Below, piece by piece: positions 1 to 5,338 of a stretch of 5,338 nt of DNA (positions are counted from its first letter, which is position 1; every line of letters begins with the position of its first letter). Source of the DNA: a bacterium (GTDB lineage Bacteria; Babelota; Babeliae; Babelales; Chromulinivoraceae); assembly GCA_947377595.1 (NCBI GenBank), contig CANCGK010000067.1, forward strand, positions 1-5,338. Reading direction: 5' to 3'. The translations under genes and the position numbers were made by a program. The notes below the pieces were generated by a model. It saw only the letters and a program-made list of their open reading frames with translations, was not told where the DNA came from and searched no databases.

Positions 1-248
1 GGATGCTTCTTTTCTTTTTTTATATTCTCAGACTGATCACAAGTTTTACTTTCTTCTGCGTGAAACATAGAATTAATTAAACTGTCATACTCAGCTTTGC
101 ATGTACCATAGTTGTTATGTCCTCGAGATGAAAGACATTCTAAAAACTGATCTTGAGCTTTTTGAAAAGCAGCATTTTTATCAACAATATCCTCTTGGCC
201 TATCAAGCATAAAGAAAAAAAACAACTCAATATTACAATTTTTTGCAT
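1..248 (-). CDS. Small exported cysteine-containing protein, N-terminal part (runs off left edge)
   Basis: An uninterrupted minus-strand frame starts with ATG at 248 and stays open for 82 codons to the window edge, so the C-terminus is missing. The product begins MQKIVILSCFFSLCLIGQED: one lysine, a hydrophobic stretch over residues 4-17, then a polar, charged region. This looks like a short signal peptide, perhaps cleaved near LIG/QED. The ILSC stretch resembles a lipobox but lies too close to the N-terminus to trust. The remaining part is charged and contains further cysteines (in FLECL, GTCKAEYDS and KTCDQ), which could form disulfides outside the cytoplasm, and ends in a lysine-rich tract. 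A weak Shine-Dalgarno AAGG (257-260) lies 8 bases upstream of the ATG. I do not recognise the family. It is on the same strand as the operon to its right but separated from it by 216 bases containing a palindromic element. Confidence is fair that it is a gene and low on function. Confidence 0.6.
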   Translation of the reverse strand, partial: MQKIVILSCFFSLCLIGQEDIVDKNAAFQKAQDQFLECLSSRGHNNYGTCKAEYDSLINSMFHAEESKTCDQSENIKKEKKH

Positions 249-296
249 CTTACAAACCTTATATAAAAAAGAATATATTGAAATATTAGATCTCTT

Positions 297-416
297 TTAA
301 AACTCTGCGATTGCTCTGCAATCTCCTGAAGTCAAGAAGTCCGGTGGGACTAATTCACTCATAAAATAGAGCATTTTACGGCAACCGCCGTCCTTGTCAC
401 CGAAGGAAAGCGTAGG
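297..416. repeat. Cluster of five short hairpins; probable intergenic palindromic element
   Basis: This block is clearly richer in G+C than the AT-rich flanks and contains five short perfect inverted repeats in a row: GATTGC-tct-GCAATC (309-323), AGTCC-ggtg-GGACT (338-351), TAAAAT-agagc-ATTTTA (362-378), ACGGC-aacc-GCCGT (378-391) and CCTT-gtcaccg-AAGG (392-406). The third and fourth share one base and the fifth begins directly after the fourth. The block lies between two same-strand genes. None of the hairpins is followed by a proper T-run on the minus strand, so it is not a plain intrinsic terminator, although it could slow or end transcription from the operon upstream or protect its 3' end. 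Dense small palindromes in an intergenic gap are typical of dispersed REP-like or Rickettsia-type palindromic elements. That identity is inference, because only one copy is visible here. A structured RNA is the main alternative. Confidence 0.5.
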
Positions 417-464
417 CTAAATTATATTTTCTATAGGTTATAAAAGAAGTCTAATATATATTTT

Positions 465-1724
465 TTACCAATCTAACGACAACTGTACACCAACAGTGGA
501 CGCTAAAGTTGCAAGGGATCCATTAAATGGCATATTAAAAAACAATCCTACTTGTGGATGAATTTTATCATGCTTTTCTAAGAACCCAGAATCAAATGAT
601 AACAATATAATCATATTGTGACGAGTCATTTCTTCTAAGGTTAAATCTGATTGTAATAAATTATAGTTATAACCAGGTCTATTGATAGAGATATTATCTT
701 GTGTTTTAAAATAATATTCATAAGCCAATTTTAAACTTAATCCTTCATAAACATTATACATTTGAGCATACAAATCAAATGTTTGAGTTATACCATAATT
801 TTTAAATGTAGACATGACGGTTGGGAATAACAACGTTGTTTGACCAGGGAATGTTGGCACTCTTCGTAATTTTTCATTACCCCAAATATAACTAAATTGT
901 CCTCGAAAACCACATTGAAAATATCGACCAAGATTAATATCTAATCCACCACCAAATGGCATAGTCATAGATCCATCATTACCCAAAGGTTGCGACATCA
1001 ACCAATTTTCATTTGCAACTAAACCTGTCGGAAAGGTAAGCCCTAAACGAGCATGAACACGAACATTACGTAACACAGTTCTACCTTGCGGATAGTCCCC
1101 AATATAATCAAGCAATAATGCTAAATCACCAAGACCAGATGTTTGCCAACCACTTAAATTTAATCCAAAGATATTTTGAGCATCTTGCAAAAAACTCGAA
1201 ACTAATTCATCTTGAATTTGCTGACCAGAAAAAGTTTCGTTATTTCCTGTATAATCCCAAACAACATGCGAAAGTTTAAGATTATAGACTGGTAAAGCAA
1301 CTTTAAAATAACAGTTATTATGAAATTTATAAGAACTTAAAAAAGCTACTTGATAACCAGAAAAATCTCCTGTCGGTGTAAATAAACCGTTTTGACTATT
1401 ATTTACCCCACCACCAGAACCTGCGGCAATCGAGTTGACTAATTGATTAAATTGACTTTCTAACCCAATCCCCTGAAATAATCCGAGCATATCTTGCGCT
1501 GGCTCATAAATTTGCAAAGCATTCACTTGATTTCCATCAAAATTAAATGACGTTGTATCAAAACAAGATTGCGTTAAAAAATTCCACTGCCATTTTTGTT
1601 TTGGCAATAAAGGCTCAGATTCGATCATAAAATTATATGGTTCTAAAAATCCAAGAGGTCCAGCTGGTAGTAGAAAACTTGTTACCAAAAAGCTTGCTGT
1701 TAATAAAATTTTTGTTTTTTTCAT
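465..1724 (-). CDS. Predicted outer-membrane beta-barrel protein (419 aa)
   Basis: The start is placed at ATG 1724, not at the in-frame ATG at 1754: a Shine-Dalgarno AAGGA lies 6 bases before it, and translation then opens directly with a signal peptide, MKKTKILLTASFLVTSFLLP (residues 1-20, cleavage probably soon after). The 1754 start would add ten residues ahead of the signal and has no visible ribosome site. The mature protein has many alternating polar/aromatic strands (for example FQCGFRGQFSYIWGN and LSLKLAYEYYFKT), a Gly-rich loop near residues 102-110, and a C-terminal strand VGVQLSLDW ending in tryptophan, as BAM-inserted outer-membrane proteins do. SGLGDLALLLDYIGDYPQ followed by LGLTFPTG (about 196-234) resembles the GLGD...PTG pattern of the phenol-degradation MetA-type outer-membrane channel family. 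This points to a channel-like barrel, but the substrate is unknown. It lies 26 bases downstream of the propeller gene and is probably co-transcribed with it. The barrel prediction is fairly sure; family assignment is tentative. Confidence 0.8.
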   Translation of the reverse strand: MKKTKILLTASFLVTSFLLPAGPLGFLEPYNFMIESEPLLPKQKWQWNFLTQSCFDTTSFNFDGNQVNALQIYEPAQDMLGLFQGIGLESQFNQLVNSIAAGSGGGVNNSQNGLFTPTGDFSGYQVAFLSSYKFHNNCYFKVALPVYNLKLSHVVWDYTGNNETFSGQQIQDELVSSFLQDAQNIFGLNLSGWQTSGLGDLALLLDYIGDYPQGRTVLRNVRVHARLGLTFPTGLVANENWLMSQPLGNDGSMTMPFGGGLDINLGRYFQCGFRGQFSYIWGNEKLRRVPTFPGQTTLLFPTVMSTFKNYGITQTFDLYAQMYNVYEGLSLKLAYEYYFKTQDNISINRPGYNYNLLQSDLTLEEMTRHNMIILLSFDSGFLEKHDKIHPQVGLFFNMPFNGSLATLASTVGVQLSLDW

Positions 1725-1730
1725 GCAGTA

Positions 1731-1735
1731 TCCTT
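1731..1735 (-). promoter_or_regulatory. Shine-Dalgarno site deciding the barrel-gene start
   Basis: On the minus strand AAGGA is followed by six bases (TACTGC) and then ATG at 1724. This is near-ideal spacing and supports the inner start over the ATG at 1754, whose upstream bases have no purine-rich ribosome site. The site lies inside the 26-base gap after the stop codon of the upstream gene, so the barrel gene has its own translation initiation signal. Confidence 0.75.
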
Positions 1736-1750
1736 GTATATCTATATATT

Positions 1751-4516
1751 TCATGAATCAGCCAATAATCCAAAATTTGTTCCAATAATTAACGCTCCAG
1801 TTGCAGACTCTCTTGTCATAGCACAAATACCCAAAGAATTAAGAACCGAAGTAATTCCTAGATTAGTTGTATTTGCTTTTAATAAAAACTGAGTACTTGA
1901 TCTACCTGCTTGCAAAGTATATTGTAAATATTTCATAACTGGCGGTAGCGATCGAATCCGATATGATGTTACAAATCCAAGAGCCCCATCTATAAACATA
2001 TCATTAGGCATCGTATCAAAAATTAATAAAGGCCCATCTTGCCCTTGAAATAATTGATCTTCTATTGGTGTAACAATTTCATTTTCAAGATTGAAACGAT
2101 TTAACACTGCCTGCTGCAAACTATAATCTATAGATAAAACATATAAATTACCAATGCGATAATTATCAGGAATGAAGGTTAAAATTCTATCAGAGATCAA
2201 TTGTAAACGACTGACTGTTGATAAGCCACCAGGAATAGGTATTGCTGTGGTAATACCAGGCATGCCCTGCAAAAGATTAATCGAATATAATCCTGCTGTT
2301 GTTCCTAAAAATACTGTTGCATGACTGACGATCATGTCGGTGCAATAAGCATTACTTGCAAGATCTCGAACACTGACAACAAGCTCTGCTGCTAAAGGAG
2401 CTGAATTATTTTGCGTAAATTTATCTGATAACGCAAAGAATCGATATACTGCATCTTGCGTCATGACATACACATAGGTACCATCTGCAACTATTTTTTT
2501 AACAAAGCGAAATGATCCTAATGTTTTACATGTTTGGCCATTGGCAATTAAATATTGCGCTGCTGCATCGTTAGGTAAAGTTGCAAAACCTGTGCCATCT
2601 GCTTGTGATAAAACTGCAAGACCACTATCACCTGCCATAAAAAGCCAATTGTTTCCCGATGCATCATTACCAAAATCTGCTGTAACAACAGAACCAATAT
2701 CTAATCCTAATGAGGCATCAAGAACAATAGAGGTCTCTGGTGTTTCATCTAAAATTTGAAATGTTCCATCAACTAATTGGCCTGTTTGTCCAATAATGAC
2801 AGCACCATTACCTGTAGCTGCGATCAAAGAAACTTGTGCATCTGGTAAAGCTGTAAATCCTTGAGTTGAAGAAGGAAATGATATGATTCCTTGAATTCCA
2901 CCTTGTTTAAGTTGCAAGCTATTTTGAGCTTGCATCATAAAATCTGCTAAAGGACCAGCGTTATTCCAGGTCGTTTGTACAATGTTTTGCGATGTTGAAC
3001 CCCCAATATACATGGTCGCATCAGTAATTCTATTTTTTATCGCAAAAACCATTTGATCATCAGTTCCCGCAACTCTTTGCCAAGGCGTCCACGACTGAAT
3101 TCTTCCTTGAACATCAAATAATGCTTGAGATTTAAACATACCAGGTTTACAACCAGGAGCAAAAGGCTCTTGAATAGTAATATATGCTGCATCACCTTGA
3201 GCTACCAATTGCTTAATAAACTGACCTGCAACCAACGGTACTGGCCCTGCTCCTACCAACATACGTTTAATAACAGGTACTGTTCCTGCAATGTTAATTT
3301 GCTCTGGATCATCAATAAGTTGATTAAATCCTTGAACACGATAATTAACACCAGATATTTTAAATTGTTGATTAATTTCATTAAAATCTGCAATTTTTCC
3401 ATTATGTTCACTATTATTTGCCATAGTCACCAAAGGCATTGCATACACAAATTGCTGCTCAGATTCATCATATCGAGAATTTAAAAGATATGATAAACCT
3501 GTTGAAGTTACCGTTGTCGTTATATCTGCAACACAAATACGATGTGACGATGTTGTTGACAAAGGTGTTTGTATGCCAGAACTTGCAACAATATCTGGAA
3601 CAATGGAATTAAATCCTACTGAAGCTGGAGTTTGATTATAGGCTAAATTTGCTTGAGATAAAAATAAAGCAACCGCTTGTCCTGTAGAGCTTGCTGTAAC
3701 ATCAAGACCAGTATACATTTGTATATTTTGTGCAATAGGATAAAATACAACCGAAGAACCTATGGCAGCAATATCATTTCCATTTGCAGTTAAAACAGGA
3801 GTATTGAGCGTAATGGGTGCACTTGCTTGTTCTATCATGTGCGTACAAGAAATCACTTCTCCTGCAATATTAGCCGACACTGCTGCTGTTGAAGCAAAAG
3901 ATATCTGTGAACTATCTGTACCAAAAGTTCCTTGAGCATTTGCTATAAACAATATACCTTGCAATGAGCCAGCTATTTGTTTGACTTGATTATCAGCTCC
4001 CATATCTAATTGATTGATAATTGAAAAGCCATACGGGCTTGTTGTGCCAAATTTATTATCATAAAAACTTGTTGCTTGTATAAGATAAATATAACGAGGT
4101 GTCGCGCTTGCAACGGTGGTCAAATATGTCCCCAAAAAAGTAACCGTACTAAAAGCTTGACCAAGTAAAGGATTGTCTACAGAGGTATCTGGCAATATCA
4201 AATTACCATGTTCTGTGGTGGTAATGATTGCTTGATCTGGCAAATAAGGAAATGCTGTTAAAACAGCTTTTGATTGATTATCAACAGGAATAAATGGTGT
4301 ATAAGAAACTCCATACGATTGTACATGCTCAGACAATGATGATGTATCTTGCCCACTTAACGTCCATAATCGTTCAGCGTTTGCATCATAAATACCCAAT
4401 CCCATAGCAAACTGAAATGTCGTCGGACTGTTTGGTGTATCACCAACAGCAACCACTGAATATAATCTATCAGCGCCAGAAAACAATACCAAAAACAATA
4501 ATGCTTTTTTTATCAC
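1751..4516 (-). CDS. Large secreted protein with C-terminal beta-propeller-like repeats (about 921 aa)
   Basis: The longest frame begins at a TTG (4564), but I place the start at GTG 4516, 9 bases after a strong Shine-Dalgarno AAGGGAG. From there the protein starts with a classic signal peptide: IKKALLFLVLFSGADRLYS over residues 2-20, so it should leave the cytoplasm. The rest is rich in Ser, Thr, Gly, Ala, Gln and Asn, with no transmembrane segment and few cysteines. A short-strand pattern recurs about every 53-63 residues in the C-terminal 40%: AVIIGQTG, WLFMAGDSGL, YVYVMTQD, VFLGTTAGLYSI, NLYVLSID, LGFVTSYRI and LIIGTNFGLL, beginning near residues 571, 624, 681, 734, 790, 845 and 908. This fits seven blades of a beta-propeller. 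The N-terminal 500 residues have similar strands (YIYLIQA, ILFIANAQG) without a clear period. A WTPWQRV motif lies near residue 476. I do not recognise a named family and see no catalytic motif; a binding or adhesion role is only inferred. It is the first gene of a pair with the outer-membrane barrel gene. Confidence 0.8.
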   Translation of the reverse strand: MIKKALLFLVLFSGADRLYSVVAVGDTPNSPTTFQFAMGLGIYDANAERLWTLSGQDTSSLSEHVQSYGVSYTPFIPVDNQSKAVLTAFPYLPDQAIITTTEHGNLILPDTSVDNPLLGQAFSTVTFLGTYLTTVASATPRYIYLIQATSFYDNKFGTTSPYGFSIINQLDMGADNQVKQIAGSLQGILFIANAQGTFGTDSSQISFASTAAVSANIAGEVISCTHMIEQASAPITLNTPVLTANGNDIAAIGSSVVFYPIAQNIQMYTGLDVTASSTGQAVALFLSQANLAYNQTPASVGFNSIVPDIVASSGIQTPLSTTSSHRICVADITTTVTSTGLSYLLNSRYDESEQQFVYAMPLVTMANNSEHNGKIADFNEINQQFKISGVNYRVQGFNQLIDDPEQINIAGTVPVIKRMLVGAGPVPLVAGQFIKQLVAQGDAAYITIQEPFAPGCKPGMFKSQALFDVQGRIQSWTPWQRVAGTDDQMVFAIKNRITDATMYIGGSTSQNIVQTTWNNAGPLADFMMQAQNSLQLKQGGIQGIISFPSSTQGFTALPDAQVSLIAATGNGAVIIGQTGQLVDGTFQILDETPETSIVLDASLGLDIGSVVTADFGNDASGNNWLFMAGDSGLAVLSQADGTGFATLPNDAAAQYLIANGQTCKTLGSFRFVKKIVADGTYVYVMTQDAVYRFFALSDKFTQNNSAPLAAELVVSVRDLASNAYCTDMIVSHATVFLGTTAGLYSINLLQGMPGITTAIPIPGGLSTVSRLQLISDRILTFIPDNYRIGNLYVLSIDYSLQQAVLNRFNLENEIVTPIEDQLFQGQDGPLLIFDTMPNDMFIDGALGFVTSYRIRSLPPVMKYLQYTLQAGRSSTQFLLKANTTNLGITSVLNSLGICAMTRESATGALIIGTNFGLLADS

Positions 4517-4525
4517 AGTACAATA

Positions 4526-4532
4526 CTCCCTT
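4526..4532 (-). promoter_or_regulatory. Shine-Dalgarno site selecting the GTG start of the large secreted protein
   Basis: The minus strand reads AAGGGAG, nine bases (TATTGTACT), then GTG at 4516. It is the strongest ribosome-binding sequence in the window. It lies inside the 16-codon extension that would be translated from the upstream TTG, and that extension puts charged residues and two cysteines ahead of an otherwise clean signal peptide. Both facts favour the GTG. Confidence 0.75.
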
Positions 4533-4602
4533 AAACAAATATAACCAAGCTGTAACTTTACCAACGAACAAAACTAACACTCTTTTCTAATTGAAAAAAC
4601 AT

Positions 4603-4610
4603 GGTATAAT
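4603..4610 (+). promoter_or_regulatory. Extended -10 promoter for the comM/yifB gene
   Basis: A TG-G-TATAAT sequence (TATAAT at 4605-4610) is a perfect -10 box with the TGn extension. The position 17 bases upstream (4582-4587, CTTTTC) is a poor -35, which is usual for extended -10 promoters. Transcription would start near 4617, giving a leader of about 50 bases before the ATG at 4668. The TTGAAA at 4591 is only 8 bases from the -10 and cannot serve as its -35. Confidence 0.55.
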
Positions 4611-4611
4611 T

Positions 4612-4650
4612 AAAATGTGACATACTTACCGTTATACATGTGCACATTTT
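4612..4650. promoter_or_regulatory. Paired palindromes and inverted repeat in the divergent promoter region
   Basis: Two related palindromes lie just after the -10 box: ATGT-g-ACAT (4615-4623) and ATGTGCACAT (4638-4647), starting 23 bases apart, about two helical turns. The flanks also form an 8-base inverted repeat, AAAATGTG (4612-4619) with CACATTTT (4643-4650), which in RNA would make a stem with a 23-base loop at the very 5' end of the comM transcript. Either an operator for a dimeric repressor or a leader hairpin is possible. In AT-rich DNA part of this could be chance. Confidence 0.35.
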
Positions 4651-4667
4651 TAAAATTAAATTCTTTT

Positions 4668-5338
4668 ATGCATACTAAAATTTTCTCTGCTACTCCTATC
4701 GGAATTAATGCTCACCTGGTTGAAGTTGAAGTAGATTTATCATTCGGGCTTATCAATTTTTTTATTGTAGGACTTCCTGATACGGCTATCAAAGAAAGTC
4801 GTCAAAGAATTCAAACTGCTTTAAAAAACTCTGGCATTAAGCTTCCTGAAAAAAAAATTACTGTCAATTTAGCCCCTGCAAGCCTTAAAAAAGAAGGTAC
4901 TTTATTCGATTTACCTATTGCTATTGGCATCTTGCAAGCTTGTAGATATCTACAAATGGATATCGATTTTTTACAAGAAACACTTTTTATCGGAGAGCTT
5001 TCTCTTGATGGTAGTATTAAACCTATCAATGGAGCTTTACCAATAGCTTATGATGCGCATAAGCTTAATAAAAAACGAATAATTTTGCCAGAAGAAAATG
5101 CGCATGAAGCTGCACTTATTCCTAATATTCAAGTTATTGGAGCTAAAAATCTTGTTGAATTGATCGGTTATTTACGTAAAGAACAAGTTATAGAGCCAAC
5201 AATAACTGATTTTTCTGCATATCTTGCATCAGCTCAAAATAATGAATTAGATTTTAGCGATGTCAAAGGACAACGATACGCAAAACGCGCACTGCAAATT
5301 GCCGCAGCTGGACGACACAACATTTTATTTGCAGGTCC
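4668..5338 (+). CDS. comM: ComM/YifB-family Mg-chelatase-like AAA+ protein, N-terminal domain (runs off right edge)
   Basis: The frame is open from ATG 4668 to the window end, giving 223 codons without a stop. The sequence matches the N-terminal, Lon-protease-like S5-fold domain of ComM/YifB: KIFSATPIGINAHLVEVEVD (4-23), FFIVGLPDTAIKESRQRI (31-48), NSGIKLPEKKITVNLAPASL (54-73), KKEGTLFDLPIAIGIL (74-89) and FIGELSLDGSIKPINGALPI (107-126). The linker DFSDVKGQ (195-202) leads into the AAA+ domain, and the window ends at NILFAGP, just before the Walker A loop. Full-length family members are roughly 500 residues, so over half is missing. In naturally competent bacteria ComM acts in the cytoplasm as a hexameric branch-migration helicase that extends integration of incoming DNA; its role in non-competent cells is less clear. 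No Shine-Dalgarno precedes this ATG. An in-frame ATG at 4638 would add ten residues (MCTFLKLNSF), but it also lacks a ribosome site and does not match family N-termini. Family identity is firm. Confidence 0.93.
   Translation, partial: MHTKIFSATPIGINAHLVEVEVDLSFGLINFFIVGLPDTAIKESRQRIQTALKNSGIKLPEKKITVNLAPASLKKEGTLFDLPIAIGILQACRYLQMDIDFLQETLFIGELSLDGSIKPINGALPIAYDAHKLNKKRIILPEENAHEAALIPNIQVIGAKNLVELIGYLRKEQVIEPTITDFSAYLASAQNNELDFSDVKGQRYAKRALQIAAAGRHNILFAG

Noticed and set aside
101..289. 62-codon plus-strand frame
   Set aside because: It lies mostly antisense to the better-supported minus-strand gene at 1-248, has low-complexity Lys/Asn-rich sequence and no ribosome site.
336..351. GAAGTCCGG resembling RNase P RNA or cobalamin riboswitch cores
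   Set aside because: The partner P4 segment (ACAGAAA-type) and the B12-box context are missing; the stretch is explained as a small hairpin.
378..391. CGGCAACCG resembling part of the SAM-I riboswitch core
   Set aside because: The other conserved SAM-I parts (the GAGGGA...GGCCC...GAA stretch before it and the closing P1 helix) are absent, and the strand points away from the neighbouring minus-strand genes.
309..406. Intrinsic terminator for the operon on the minus strand
   Set aside because: The stems are short and none is followed by an uninterrupted T-run; the nearest, GATTGC-aga-GCAATC, has six other bases before only four Ts.
2541..2759. 72-codon plus-strand frame
   Set aside because: It is entirely antisense inside the large secreted-protein gene; a shadow frame without family features.
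3125..3484. 119-codon plus-strand frame
   Set aside because: It is antisense inside the large secreted-protein gene; its composition, rich in Asn, Ile, Cys and Leu, is what reverse reading of the coding strand would give.
4533..4560. Minus-strand promoter for the large secreted-protein gene (TTGGTA and TATATT)
   Set aside because: The spacer is about 15 bases, the -35 is weak and the start would fall almost on the Shine-Dalgarno; too uncertain to annotate.
4591..4610. TTGAAA plus TATAAT as a standard sigma-70 promoter
   Set aside because: The spacing is only 8 bases, so the TTGAAA cannot be the -35; the -10 stands instead as an extended type.
4811..5029. 72-codon minus-strand frame
   Set aside because: It is antisense to the strongly conserved ComM N-terminal domain.

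Overview
This is an AT-rich stretch of bacterial DNA from a Gram-negative-type cell. Two of its products carry signal peptides, and one ends like an outer-membrane beta-barrel. The mix of a lineage-specific large secreted protein, an unassigned outer-membrane barrel and a standard ComM/YifB gene would suit a reduced host-associated bacterium. Candidatus Dependentiae (TM6) is my best guess, but no marker gene in the window settles the taxonomy.

Layout, left to right. (1) Positions 1-248 hold the 5' part of a minus-strand gene for a small, cysteine-containing, apparently exported protein that runs off the window. (2) Positions 249-464 are a gap. Its middle (about 297-416) is visibly richer in G+C than its surroundings and packed with five short perfect inverted repeats; it looks like an intergenic palindromic element. 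(3) Positions 465-4516 are a two-gene minus-strand operon. A large secreted protein of about 921 residues (1751-4516), whose C-terminal 40% looks like a seven-bladed beta-propeller, is followed 26 bases later by a 419-residue predicted outer-membrane beta-barrel (465-1724). For both genes I move the start inward from the longest possible reading frame, because a good Shine-Dalgarno sequence and a clean signal peptide agree on the inner start. (4) Positions 4517-4667 are a divergent promoter region with an extended -10 box and two related palindromes. (5) From 4668 to the right edge is the N-terminal domain of a ComM/YifB (Mg-chelatase-like AAA+) protein on the plus strand, cut just before its Walker A loop.

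The propeller and barrel genes are probably co-transcribed. The natural reading is a secreted or surface protein paired with an outer-membrane channel or anchor. That functional link is inference from gene order, export signals and fold-like features. The comM gene is divergent and probably unrelated in function.
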